Assembly: GCA_012837335.1 (NCBI GenBank)
Contig: DURM01000066.1
Coordinates: 1-36,214 of the forward strand
Reading direction: 5' to 3'
Source of the DNA: Bacillota bacterium
GTDB lineage: Bacteria > Bacillota > Limnochordia > Darwinibacteriales > DTU012
DNA: 36,214 bases
Shown: positions 7,415 to 15,069 of the stretch, one piece after another
Layout of the letters: every line of letters starts with the position of its first letter
Numbering within the stretch: the first letter of the stretch is position 1
Position numbers and translations under genes: made by a program
Notes under the pieces: model-generated
What the model was told of the DNA's origin: nothing
The model's input: only the letters and a program-made list of their open reading frames with translations
The model's database searches: none

Positions 7415-9922
7415 ATGGCGAAAGTATCAAAACTAGATCAAGTTGTTGAAGTAAATCCTGCGCTGTATCGCCCCCTCGCATTTTTTGGCATCAATATCGA
7501 ACAAGACGATGACAATATTATCGAGTGGGTGAGATGGTGTAAAAGGCAGGGATTCGGCGGTTTCAACATCATCGTTGGCTCTGACTGTGAAGGCCGGGCC
7601 CATGATGCTTGGATTGAGAAACTGCTCCATGCCTATGAAGTTGCCTTAAGAACTGCCAAAGAAGAAGGATTAGAAGTCTGGATCTTTGACGACTGGGGTT
7701 ATCCCAGCGGCACAGCCGGCGGCTTAGTCTGCACTAATCCTGATTACCGCATTAAGCGGCTGGATATCGTTTATGACTGCATGGTTGAACCCGGCTCCAG
7801 TGTTACAGTCACGGTGCCGGAACGCTTTGTGGCGGCCGGAGTGCTTTCAGGTCGGGATTATCAGCCGCTGAAGCTGACGCCGGGTGAAGAGTTTACATAC
7901 ACTGCTGAAGAACGCTCAGCCCGCTTGGTAATCGTAGGCTGGAATTATGATCCGCATCAAGCTAAGTCAAACTGCAAGTCCTATCCGGGCGATCCGGCTA
8001 TGTCCTGCATTGACATGCTCAACCCCATGGCGACACGGAGATTCATTGAGGTAATGCATGAGCGGTATTTCCAGCGGCTTGAACCGTACATGGGCGATGT
8101 GGTTAAAGGCTTTTTCTATGATGAACCGTTCGTTCAGCACCAGCATCCCTGGACTGAAAAGCTTCCGGAAGTCTTTAAGGCTAAAAAGGGCTATGATCTT
8201 CTGGAAATCCTGCCTGAACTGCTGGTAAAAATGTCCCATCCGCGGGGCCATATCGTGAAATATATCGATGATTTCTTTGATGTTTGGACCGATATGGTTG
8301 CAGAAAACTACTATGGCGAGCTGAGCAGATGGTGCGAGCAGCATGGTCTGGAGCTGTCGGGTCATCTGGATTTAGACCACCATTACAATACCATGTTCTC
8401 CATCAGCGGCCATTTATACAAGAATCTGCGCCACAATCACCGACCAGCGGTGGACGTGATTTGGGCTCAGATTGCACCGGGAGAATACAGTGATTTCCCC
8501 AGATTTGCTGGTTCGGTAAAACACCTGTGGGGCAGAGAAAGAGCAACCACTGAAACCTTTGCTGGCATGGGTCTGGGCTTAAGCGGCGATTTGATGCGCT
8601 TTATTACCGACCATGAAGTGGTGCGGGGAATCAATGATTTCCATCTCATGTATTCGTCCAATAAACCGCCAGCTCACGAAAAGAGTCCCCAGATGCCCAA
8701 TCATATGCTGCAGGAGCCTTTTGGCCGTTTGATTTATGAACGGATGGCAGCTGCTACAGCGGTAGGCAGCCTCGGAGAAGCAGCGATTACAACTGCTTTA
8801 TACATCCCGGCCTTTGATATCAATCGGGCACAGCAGGCGCTCAAAAATGTGGGCATTACCAATGCGGAACGCCTGCCGTGGCAGTGGGTAGCTGATATAG
8901 CGCAGCACCTTACCTATATGCCTGTAGATTTCTGCTATTTATGGCAGGAAGCTCTGTTTGAGCTGGATATTGATTCCGGTGGACTCAGGACCAAGGGCGG
9001 CCAGATTATCGATACCATTATCATTCCGCCGGGAACAACCATGGATGAAAGCGTGGTTGAAAAGCTGATCCAGTTTGCAGAAAACGGCGGCAAGCTGATC
9101 ACAGTCTTTAAACCGGCTTGGCCGTTAATGAATCACGCGGTAATGTGCAACCAGGTCAAAGATCTGACAGAACTGCTGGATCGAGAGATCGAGGTCGACA
9201 CTCGGGGTACCATTTCCTTGGCAACCCGTAAGCTGGAGGATTATACGCTGTACCTGCTGCTCAATGAGGATGACAGGGGTACAGATGCTTTGATCCGCTT
9301 TAAAGAGGGGGCTGTTTATGAAGTCAGTCTGCCTGATTTCTGCCTCAGTCCGGTGGCGGTTAGCGGCAGCCAAGTCGAGTTAGAGTTTGCACCGATGCAG
9401 CTGCGGGTCTTCCTGCTTGATCACAGCTGCAAGCTGGCATTAGCGGACGTTCCTCAAGTTGATGCAGCTCAAGCGGTGATACCAGTCAATTGGGAGATCG
9501 CACTTCCTGATGGGACCAGCCGCTCACTTTCCGGAGATGAGTTCCCATGCTGGGCAGAGCTGGGTTTCCCGGGCTACTCCGGTGACTTAGTCTACACAGC
9601 TGAGTTTGAATGGAGCAGCAGCGCAGAGAAAGCTGTGATTTCCGCCCCAGAGCTGTACAGCCACGCGGAATTCTTTATTGATGATCAGCTGGTAGGTAAA
9701 ATGGCATATCGGCCGTATGAAATAGAAATCAGCGGGCTGACCCCCGGCAAACATGAGCTCAAAGTCAAAGTGTACAACACAGAAGCAAACTTGTACTGCG
9801 GTACACTAGAAATTGAAAAAGAGCGCTATCACGGTAGATTTGCTCACTTAGCTCATTATGACCGCAGGCGGTTAACATCCGGTCTGCTGCGACCAGTAGA
9901 GATTGTTCCTGTCTTGAAATAG
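7415..9922 (+). CDS. large glycosidase, GH106/rhamnosidase-like barrel plus C-terminal beta-sandwich
   Basis: This 835-aa cytoplasmic protein probably cleaves a rhamnoside or related glycoside. The N-terminal half reads as a TIM barrel: IFDDWGYPSGTAGG (residues 90-103) matches the conserved DE-WPSG-AGG segment of GH106-like enzymes, and FFYDEP (Asp236-Glu237) resembles their acidic active-site strand. The C-terminus (GLTPGKHELKVKVYNT) is a galactose-binding-type jelly roll. I chose ATG 7415, 5 nt after GAGAGGTGA; longer readings start inside the preceding terminator. A possible sigma-A promoter is TTGCTA (7367-7372), 17 nt, TATAGT (7390-7395). It is separate from the upstream operon but likely functions with it. 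Family assignment is tentative and substrate unknown. Confidence 0.68.
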   Translation: MAKVSKLDQVVEVNPALYRPLAFFGINIEQDDDNIIEWVRWCKRQGFGGFNIIVGSDCEGRAHDAWIEKLLHAYEVALRTAKEEGLEVWIFDDWGYPSGTAGGLVCTNPDYRIKRLDIVYDCMVEPGSSVTVTVPERFVAAGVLSGRDYQPLKLTPGEEFTYTAEERSARLVIVGWNYDPHQAKSNCKSYPGDPAMSCIDMLNPMATRRFIEVMHERYFQRLEPYMGDVVKGFFYDEPFVQHQHPWTEKLPEVFKAKKGYDLLEILPELLVKMSHPRGHIVKYIDDFFDVWTDMVAENYYGELSRWCEQHGLELSGHLDLDHHYNTMFSISGHLYKNLRHNHRPAVDVIWAQIAPGEYSDFPRFAGSVKHLWGRERATTETFAGMGLGLSGDLMRFITDHEVVRGINDFHLMYSSNKPPAHEKSPQMPNHMLQEPFGRLIYERMAAATAVGSLGEAAITTALYIPAFDINRAQQALKNVGITNAERLPWQWVADIAQHLTYMPVDFCYLWQEALFELDIDSGGLRTKGGQIIDTIIIPPGTTMDESVVEKLIQFAENGGKLITVFKPAWPLMNHAVMCNQVKDLTELLDREIEVDTRGTISLATRKLEDYTLYLLLNEDDRGTDALIRFKEGAVYEVSLPDFCLSPVAVSGSQVELEFAPMQLRVFLLDHSCKLALADVPQVDAAQAVIPVNWEIALPDGTSRSLSGDEFPCWAELGFPGYSGDLVYTAEFEWSSSAEKAVISAPELYSHAEFFIDDQLVGKMAYRPYEIEISGLTPGKHELKVKVYNTEANLYCGTLEIEKERYHGRFAHLAHYDRRRLTSGLLRPVEIVPVLK

Positions 9923-9928
9923 TGAAAA

Positions 9929-10020
9929 ATCCCCCCAAGTTTCGAATCCGGTGTGATTTTTAGAGGATAATTTTGGTTCTATGACGAATTATAACAACCG
10001 GGGTCGAGTAATGGGGGGAT
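9929..10020 (+). promoter_or_regulatory. 92-nt nested hairpin in the dehydratase gene leader
   Basis: Four nested helices can form: 9929-9936 with 10013-10020 (8 bp, six G-C); TCGA 9942-9945 with 10004-10007; TCCGGT 9947-9952 with ACCGGG 9997-10002; and ATAATT 9967-9972 with AATTAT 9987-9992. The last G-run is the only Shine-Dalgarno-like sequence before the TTG start at 10025, so the outer helix would hide it. The element begins 6 nt after the previous stop, and a T-rich tail follows, so termination of the upstream gene is an alternative role. It matches no riboswitch class I recognise. Confidence 0.5.
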
Positions 10021-10024
10021 TGTT

Positions 10025-11908
10025 TTGTGTGCTAATCGAAAAAGGTGGATGGTTGTAGCGGATGCAATTCTCATAAATGCGGCTGCGCTGCTTACTTTGA
10101 CGCTGCCTCTGAATGGGGATTTAGAGGTCAGCCCTGCGTCGCTTGTTTTTGTTATTGCCAGAATTGTGGCGATCAGGCTGCTGTGCCACTGGTATTTCGG
10201 GCTTTACAATCGAGTTTGGGAGTATGCCAGCATTAATGAACTGATCAGCATCATAAAAGCGGTGACTGTTGGTTCTCTGATCAGTCTCTTATTTATGGTA
10301 AATTTTCTGCCAGCTCCCTACAGTGCCTATAGTTTTGAATTGATTAATTGGTTTATCAGCGTGGTTTTAATTGGCGGATTCAGGCTGTTTTTGCGGATCA
10401 GACAGCAGGGCTACCATCTGTTAAAGACTCCGGCGAAAGGCAGGCGGGTGCTGATTGTTGGAGCAGGAGATGCGGGAGCACTGGTTGCCAAGGAGTTCAA
10501 AAATCATTATCAGGATTCAGTTAATGTGATTGGATTTATTGATGACGACCCAAACAAGTTAAATCTAAAATTGTTGGATCACAATATTCTCGGTGCCCGC
10601 AGAGATATTCCGAAAGTTGTAGCCGAGCATCAGATCGAAGAGATAGTCATCGCGATGCCTTCGGTACCCGGTAAGACTATTCGTGAAATTGTGCAGATCT
10701 GTCAGTCGACCGATGCCGATGTTAAGATTCTTCCAGGCGTTTTTGATATTATTGACGGCAATGTCACGATCAATCAGATTCGCGATGTGGAGGTTGAGGA
10801 TCTGCTCGGTCGGGAGCCGGTGCAGGTTGATTTGGACAGCATGTCGGGTTACATCCGCGGTCAAGTCGTGCTGGTAACCGGCGCAGGAGGTTCGATCGGA
10901 TCTGAACTGTGCCGACAATTGGTTCATTTTGACCCCGAGAAACTGCTGATGCTGGACGTTAATGAAAATGGTATTTATGAGATTCTGCTGGATTTAAGAG
11001 AACAAACGCGAGTAGAATTGGTGCCGCTGATCAAAAATGTGCAGGACTTTTACGCAATACATAGGGTATTTCAAGAGTATAAACCGGATGTTATTTTCCA
11101 TGCCGCAGCCCATAAACATGTACCTTTGATGGAAGATAACCCGGAAGAAGCAATTAAGAACAACTGCATGGGTACGTACAATGTGGCCCAGGCTGCCAAC
11201 ATTCATAATGCAAAGCGTTTTGTGCTGGTATCTACTGACAAGGCGGTAAATCCTACCAGTGTAATGGGTGCGTCTAAACGCATTGCTGAGATACTGATTC
11301 AGTATCTGAATTCCGTCAGCAATACTCATTTTGTCGGTGTGCGCTTTGGAAACGTTCTGGGCAGTAAGGGCAGTGTAGTGCCCCTATTTAAGAAACAGAT
11401 CGCTGCCGGCGGACCTGTTACAGTAACCCATGAAGAGATGGTTCGCTACTTTATGACTATTCCCGAGGCTGTTCAGCTGATTATTCAAGCGGGTGCATTT
11501 GCCTCTGATGGTGAAATCTTTGTCTTGGATATGGGTGAGCCAGTGAAGATTATGGACCTAGCCAAGACTTTGATCCGCTTATCCGGATTTGAAGTTGATG
11601 ATATCGGCATTGTGATCACAGGAATGCGGCCTGGGGAAAAGTTATATGAAGAGCTGCTGACAACCGAGGAAGTGCGTAGTAATCCTACCAAGCATGAGCG
11701 GATCTTCATCGCTCCTCCCACTCCGGTCGAGCAGGAAGTTATTACGGGCATCATTCAAGAGTTTATGATGGGAAGCTTCCCGGCAGGACCGGTAGAAACT
11801 GAAGCATGGATTCAGCGGATTCTTCCTGACTTTCAGCTGGTAAGGCATGCTCCGGTTGTACCCGAGCTGGAACCGGCAGATACCGAAGCGGCCAGCACCA
11901 CGGAATAG
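10025..11908 (+). CDS. membrane-bound nucleotide-sugar 4,6-dehydratase (CapD/EpsC/PglF type)
   Basis: This 627-aa polysaccharide biosynthesis enzyme has four N-terminal membrane segments (about residues 8-125), a CoA-binding-type Rossmann domain with VGAGDAGAL near 146, and a C-terminal short-chain dehydrogenase domain with TGAGGSIG at 285-292. The catalytic region keeps Thr404-Asp405-Lys406 (STDKAVNP) and has Met414-x-x-x-Lys418 in place of Tyr-x-x-x-Lys, as in PglF-type UDP-GlcNAc 4,6-dehydratases. The product would be a UDP-4-keto-6-deoxy sugar for capsule, exopolysaccharide or glycoprotein. The start is TTG 10025 after GGGGGGA. No glycosyltransferases adjoin it; galE is 1 kb downstream. 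The hairpin leader suggests post-transcriptional control. Confidence 0.92.
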   Translation: MCANRKRWMVVADAILINAAALLTLTLPLNGDLEVSPASLVFVIARIVAIRLLCHWYFGLYNRVWEYASINELISIIKAVTVGSLISLLFMVNFLPAPYSAYSFELINWFISVVLIGGFRLFLRIRQQGYHLLKTPAKGRRVLIVGAGDAGALVAKEFKNHYQDSVNVIGFIDDDPNKLNLKLLDHNILGARRDIPKVVAEHQIEEIVIAMPSVPGKTIREIVQICQSTDADVKILPGVFDIIDGNVTINQIRDVEVEDLLGREPVQVDLDSMSGYIRGQVVLVTGAGGSIGSELCRQLVHFDPEKLLMLDVNENGIYEILLDLREQTRVELVPLIKNVQDFYAIHRVFQEYKPDVIFHAAAHKHVPLMEDNPEEAIKNNCMGTYNVAQAANIHNAKRFVLVSTDKAVNPTSVMGASKRIAEILIQYLNSVSNTHFVGVRFGNVLGSKGSVVPLFKKQIAAGGPVTVTHEEMVRYFMTIPEAVQLIIQAGAFASDGEIFVLDMGEPVKIMDLAKTLIRLSGFEVDDIGIVITGMRPGEKLYEELLTTEEVRSNPTKHERIFIAPPTPVEQEVITGIIQEFMMGSFPAGPVETEAWIQRILPDFQLVRHAPVVPELEPADTEAASTTE

Positions 11909-11933
11909 CAGGCTGGCAGTACAAGTGAATGGC

Positions 11934-11984
11934 AACGACAGGTTGAGCGGCCTGGACTGATGGCGCAAACCTGTCGTTTTTATT
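11934..11984 (+). terminator. intrinsic terminator after the dehydratase gene
   Basis: An 11-bp perfect stem (11934-11944 with 11968-11978) has a 23-nt loop and a T-rich tail. Confidence 0.8.
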
Positions 11985-12054
11985 ACAGCAGGATTAACCG
12001 CGGCTGTGCTGAAAATATTAAGATGGAGACCACATTCACAAGGAGGGTTTCACA

Positions 12055-12822
12055 GTGGAGTTAACACAGCAGTATTGGCTATCGGTTGCGGCAGGAAAGC
12101 GTTTAATTGCCAAAGCAGTGCTAGAACTGCCTGAGTTTAGGGAAGCACTCGCTGAAAGAACAGTTGTTATTACTGCCGGCACCACTAATGGCTACATAGC
12201 TGAAGCAGTGCTGGAGCTGCTGGGCCAAAAGGACAAGTTTGATATCAAGCGTTTCTTCCGTGGTATTACGCTGCCTCCTGATTACGAAACTTATATGGAG
12301 GCAGAAGGGGAAGAGTTTTTAGGTGATGTAGTCATAAAAGCAGGTAGGTGGGAACAGGGACTGACCCTGCGGGATATTGTCGACAGTCTTAATCCCGGTG
12401 ATCTTATCATTAAAGGTGCCAATGCCGTGAATCTGCAGGACCAGGAAGCTGCAGTTATGGTTGGGGATACCAAAGCGGGTACTACGGGGGTGGCAATGCA
12501 GGCAGTAATTGGCCGCAGAGTTGAGCTGATTATTCCGGTTGGTTTAGAAAAACGCGTGTTCAGTTCGATTGGAACCATAGCCGCAAAGGTAAATGCAGGC
12601 AATGCTTCCGGACCGCGGCTGTTTCCGGTGCGGGGCAGAATCATAACTGAACTGGAAGCGGTTAAAATCTTAACTGGAGCAGATGCGGATCTGATCGCTG
12701 CCGGCGGAGTATCGGGAGCGGAAGGCAGTTACCGGCTAGCGGTAACAGGAACCGAAGAACAGCTCAGAATTGTTGATGAAATGATGACTGGGATCGTCAA
12801 TGAACCGCAGTTGTTTGTTTAA
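12055..12822 (+). CDS. conserved-looking uncharacterised 255-aa protein
   Basis: I do not recognise this protein. It begins with a GTG 8 nt after AAGGAGGG. Visible features are a helical N-terminus; a glycine/threonine loop (VVITAGTTNGYIAE, about residue 39); a GDLIIKGANAV strand-loop; VMVGDTKAGTTGV, which looks like a phosphate- or nucleotide-binding loop; and a Gly-rich IAAGGVSGAEG near residue 220. No signal peptide, membrane segment or cysteines are present. The pattern suggests a soluble alpha/beta enzyme. It has its own space between a terminator and galE, about 100 nt from each side's nearest gene signals. No function is assigned. Confidence 0.75.
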   Translation: MELTQQYWLSVAAGKRLIAKAVLELPEFREALAERTVVITAGTTNGYIAEAVLELLGQKDKFDIKRFFRGITLPPDYETYMEAEGEEFLGDVVIKAGRWEQGLTLRDIVDSLNPGDLIIKGANAVNLQDQEAAVMVGDTKAGTTGVAMQAVIGRRVELIIPVGLEKRVFSSIGTIAAKVNAGNASGPRLFPVRGRIITELEAVKILTGADADLIAAGGVSGAEGSYRLAVTGTEEQLRIVDEMMTGIVNEPQLFV

Positions 12823-12925
12823 CCAGCAGTTTAGTAAAATCCGTTTTAATTTTCTGTAAAATGGTAGATAATTAATGCTGGAAGGATTATCATATATATG
12901 TGACGATCTTTATGGAGGGATTAGG

Positions 12926-13951
12926 ATGGCAATACTGGTAACAGGCGGAGCAGGCTACATTGGGAGCCACACCTGCGTAGAGCTTTTGAATGCAGGGTAT
13001 GACATTGTGGTTGTGGATAATTTATCCAACAGCAAACCGGAAGCGATCAAGAGAATTCGCGCCCTCACCGGCAGAGATTTTCGCTTTTATCCGGTTGATA
13101 TTCTGGATAAGCCTGCTTTATCTGCAGTTTTTATGGATAACCGCATCAACGCAGTTATTCATTTTGCAGGACTCAAAGCAGTAGGCGAGTCAGTAGAAAT
13201 TCCGTTACACTACTATCACAACAATGTAACCGGAACTTTGGTTTTGTGCGAAGTGATGCAGGAATATGGCGTAAAGAAAATGGTATTCAGCTCTTCTGCC
13301 ACCGTATACGGTATGCCGGAACGGGTGCCGATTTCCGAGGATTTTCCCTTAGCGCCTACTAATCCTTATGGAAGAACTAAACTCATGATCGAGCAGATTC
13401 TTCAGGATCTGCAGCAGGCTGATCCGCAGTGGAGCATTGCGCTGCTGCGCTATTTCAATCCGATTGGTGCTCATGCCAGCGGCCGCATCGGTGAAGATCC
13501 GAATGGTATTCCCAACAACTTAATGCCTTATATTACCCAAGTGGCAGTTGGTAAGTTGCCGCAGCTGCGGGTCTTTGGCGATGATTATCCAACCAAAGAC
13601 GGAACTGGGGTCAGGGATTATATCCATGTTGTGGATCTTTCGATCGGTCATTTAAGAGCGCTGGAAAAAATAGACAAGGCCAGCGGTGTTTACATCTATA
13701 ATCTCGGCACCGGCAGAGGATACAGCGTGCTGGAGGTAGTAGAAGCGTTCGCCAAAGCTTCAGGGAAAGATATTCCCTATGTGATTACCGAGCGGCGGGC
13801 CGGTGACGTTGCTGAGTGCTACGCCGATCCGACCAAGGCAAAACAAGAACTTGGTTGGGAGGCAGAGCGGGATATCCTGCAGATGTGTGAGGATTCTTGG
13901 CGCTGGCAGGTTAATAACCCCAACGGGTATGAGGACGAATCAGATCTATAA
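12926..13951 (+). CDS. galE: UDP-glucose 4-epimerase
   Basis: This 341-aa extended short-chain dehydrogenase interconverts UDP-glucose and UDP-galactose. [10 protein letters not shown] (residues 6-15) binds [11 protein letters not shown] carries the catalytic Ser region, and Tyr148-x-x-x-Lys152 (NPYGRTK) is the catalytic pair. RYFNPIGAH and the C-terminal [11 protein letters not shown] are typical GalE. I chose ATG 12926 because GGAGGGA lies 5-10 nt upstream; a longer in-frame reading from 12875 adds a nonconserved extension. It links galactose released by MelA to central metabolism and supplies UDP-galactose for surface polysaccharide. A weak sigma-A-like -10 (GATAAT) lies near 12868. Confidence 0.95.
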   Translation: MAILVTGGAGYIGSHTCVELLNAGYDIVVVDNLSNSKPEAIKRIRALTGRDFRFYPVDILDKPALSAVFMDNRINAVIHFAGLKAVGESVEIPLHYYHNNVTGTLVLCEVMQEYGVKKMVFSSSATVYGMPERVPISEDFPLAPTNPYGRTKLMIEQILQDLQQADPQWSIALLRYFNPIGAHASGRIGEDPNGIPNNLMPYITQVAVGKLPQLRVFGDDYPTKDGTGVRDYIHVVDLSIGHLRALEKIDKASGVYIYNLGTGRGYSVLEVVEAFAKASGKDIPYVITERRAGDVAECYADPTKAKQELGWEAERDILQMCEDSWRWQVNNPNGYEDESDL

Positions 13952-13958
13952 GAGTTTA

Positions 13959-13990
13959 ATGAGGAGCGGAAGCTCCTCATTTCAATTTTT
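13959..13990 (+). terminator. intrinsic terminator after galE, convergent region
   Basis: A 9-bp perfect stem (13959-13967 with 13972-13980) has loop GGAA and tail TTCAATTTTT. It overlaps the stop of the convergent DUF1540 gene. Confidence 0.75.
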
Positions 13991-14224
13991 GGTTATATTA
14001 TCCACTTCAACGGCATCCGAACCTTTTGCGACAAAAGTTTTACAGCAGGTATCCATACAGGTTTGGGCACTCGCTGTTGGAACTTCCATATGCTGCGAAG
14101 CATCCATTGTATCCGGGGCTTCTGCTGCCCAGGCATCGGCTGTGACTAGAATCTCGGATGCATGACAGACATTTCCCTGTGCCCAATAGTGGCAGTTATC
14201 TACACTGCAGTAGACATGAGGCAA
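13982..14224 (-). CDS. DUF1540 cysteine-motif protein
   Basis: This 80-aa protein matches DUF1540: VYCSVDNCHYWAQGNVCHA at the N-terminus and TCMDTCCKTF in the second half. The spaced cysteines probably bind a metal or form disulfides. The family is common in spore-forming Bacillota but its function is unknown. I chose TTG at 14224, 8 nt after AAAGGAGG; GTG at 14233 overlaps that ribosome binding site. Only one copy of the CSV-NC-YW motif is present, whereas some family members have two. A terminator of the upstream minus-strand unit separates it from the 47-aa ORF. Confidence 0.85.
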   Translation of the reverse strand: MPHVYCSVDNCHYWAQGNVCHASEILVTADAWAAEAPDTMDASQHMEVPTASAQTCMDTCCKTFVAKGSDAVEVDNITKN

Positions 14225-14272
14225 AGCTGGCACCTCCTTTACTGTGATCCATAACTAGTATCCGTCAAATTA

Positions 14273-14311
14273 TAAAAAAAACTCATGGTATGAGTTCTTT
14301 AACCATGAGTT
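14273..14311 (-). terminator. minus-strand intrinsic terminator after the 47-aa ORF
   Basis: A 10-bp perfect stem (14280-14289 with 14302-14311) has a 12-nt loop and eight T residues when read on the minus strand (14281-14274). Confidence 0.85.
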
Positions 14312-14318
14312 GATCAAA

Positions 14319-14350
14319 CGGCAGCTCTAATGTGGGCGTTAGAGCTGCCG
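14319..14350 (-). other. 12-bp perfect hairpin in the 3' region of the 47-aa ORF
   Basis: CGGCAGCTCTAA (14319-14330) pairs perfectly with 14339-14350 around an 8-nt loop. It lies 11 nt after the stop of the minus-strand ORF and just before the terminator. It has no T tract on either strand, so it is more likely a 3'-end stability element or binding site than a second terminator. Confidence 0.5.
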
Positions 14351-14361
14351 CTCACGAAATG

Positions 14362-14505
14362 TTATGCTGCTTTCCCCCGCCCAAAACGTCTGCGCCTTTT
14401 ATTACCAATCTTGATGTATAACTGTTTAGATTCCACTTCTCTAAAAAACCGGATTCTAAATAACTTCAGCGGAGTCCAAATTTCTTTAAAAACCAAGTAA
14501 GGCAC
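14362..14505 (-). CDS. 47-aa basic small protein, unrecognised
   Basis: A GTG-initiated ORF begins MPYLVFKEIWTPLKLF and ends in a strongly basic tail, KRRRRFGRGKAA. GGGGGG lies 5 nt before the GTG, and the ORF is followed by a perfect hairpin and a strong terminator, so it has the framing of a real gene. The N-terminal half is aromatic and amphipathic; the C-terminal half could bind nucleic acid, the ribosome or anionic membrane. Promoter sequences directly upstream are unconvincing. The nearest strong promoter (14716-14745) is followed by a terminator at 14577-14613, so expression may need readthrough. No homologue comes to mind. Confidence 0.55.
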   Translation of the reverse strand: MPYLVFKEIWTPLKLFRIRFFREVESKQLYIKIGNKRRRRFGRGKAA

Positions 14506-14576
14506 TTAATCCCCCCTATTTTGCATAACATTTAGTTCAGTTACGTACCATAATAATGAGATGTAATATTAAATTA

Positions 14577-14613
14577 AAAAACGAAAAAACCGACCAGCAT
14601 AGCTTGGTCGGTT
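14577..14613 (-). terminator. minus-strand intrinsic terminator of the small RNA
   Basis: AACCGACCA (minus strand 14613-14605) pairs with TGGTCGGTT (14596-14588) around an 8-nt loop, followed on the minus strand by TTTT, CG and TTTTTT. Confidence 0.85.
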
Positions 14614-14709
14614 GCACTACTAACTCGAGACAGTTTCCAGTGCCCACTCCTGAAACTGTCCGTCATCGTTTCCAGCTATTAATTAGATTCCAGACAATTC
14701 CTGGAAATC
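14577..14709 (-). ncRNA. probable small RNA or attenuated leader, about 130 nt
   Basis: A strong minus-strand promoter is followed by about 130 nt with no convincing ORF and then an intrinsic terminator. Predicted stems are TTCCAG/CTGGAA (14688-14693 with 14701-14706) near the 5' end, a 9-bp GACAGTTTC/GAAACTGTC helix (14629-14637 with 14652-14660) whose loop carries AGGAGTGGG, and the terminator helix. The ends do not pair as in 6S RNA, and I recognise no Rfam class. It could be a free small RNA or an attenuator controlling the 47-aa ORF 72 nt downstream. The transcript start is inferred from the -10. Confidence 0.55.
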
Positions 14710-14715
14710 CTTCTA

Positions 14716-14745
14716 ATTATAATAATAAATTCTCATACTTGTCAT
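14716..14745 (-). promoter_or_regulatory. sigma-A-type promoter of the small RNA
   Basis: On the minus strand the -35 is ATGACA (14745-14740), the spacer is 18 nt and the -10 is a perfect TATAAT (14721-14716), predicting a start near 14709. The surrounding DNA is AT-rich. Confidence 0.65.
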
Positions 14746-14813
14746 TGTTTTTCACCTAAAACTTTGATAACCTTTAATTAGAATGAATTTAACCAGAATG
14801 CGGAGGTGTCACA

Positions 14814-15056
14814 ATGAGTTTCGAACCGAGAGATGGCAGCATTGTTCTGGGAGGAATTCCTTGGCTGGCCAGAATGATTGATAAAGCCAGGGCAAAAGCA
14901 GATGGAACGATCGAGGATTACATTTATCCCTGTCCGAAAGATCAGGATTTGTTGAAAAAATTGAGCCTAACTGCGGAGGAGTTTTCGGCCATTGTTGCCG
15001 AAAGTAATAGTGATGAGGAAATTGTGGAAAAGGTAAAAGCAAACTATCGCGGATAA
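14814..15056 (+). CDS. DUF5069 family protein
   Basis: This 80-aa protein matches DUF5069: LGGIPWLARMIDKARAKADG, a TIEDYIYPCPKDQ segment, LSLTAEEF and the acidic SDEEIVEKV helix near the end. The domain is small, soluble and of unknown function. ATG 14814 follows GCGGAGGTG. The gene ends 13 nt before the oxidoreductase gene, so the two are very likely cotranscribed; a role alongside that enzyme is inferred only from this pairing. It is divergent from the small RNA, and their promoter regions share the 14.72-14.81 kb interval. Confidence 0.82.
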   Translation: MSFEPRDGSIVLGGIPWLARMIDKARAKADGTIEDYIYPCPKDQDLLKKLSLTAEEFSAIVAESNSDEEIVEKVKANYRG

Positions 15057-15069
15057 GGGAGTGGGCTGG

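Noticed and set aside
14577-14671. 30-codon ORF within the small RNA on the minus strand
   Set aside because: It has no Shine-Dalgarno sequence and it reads through the terminator stem and T tract; it does not look coding.
14577-14709. 6S RNA or T-box identity for the small RNA
   Set aside because: The 5' and 3' ends do not pair into a 6S-like rod, and no T-box signature sequence is present.
14556-14759. 67-codon plus-strand frame in the gene-poor region
   Set aside because: It has no ribosome binding site and runs through both the terminator and promoter of the minus-strand small RNA.
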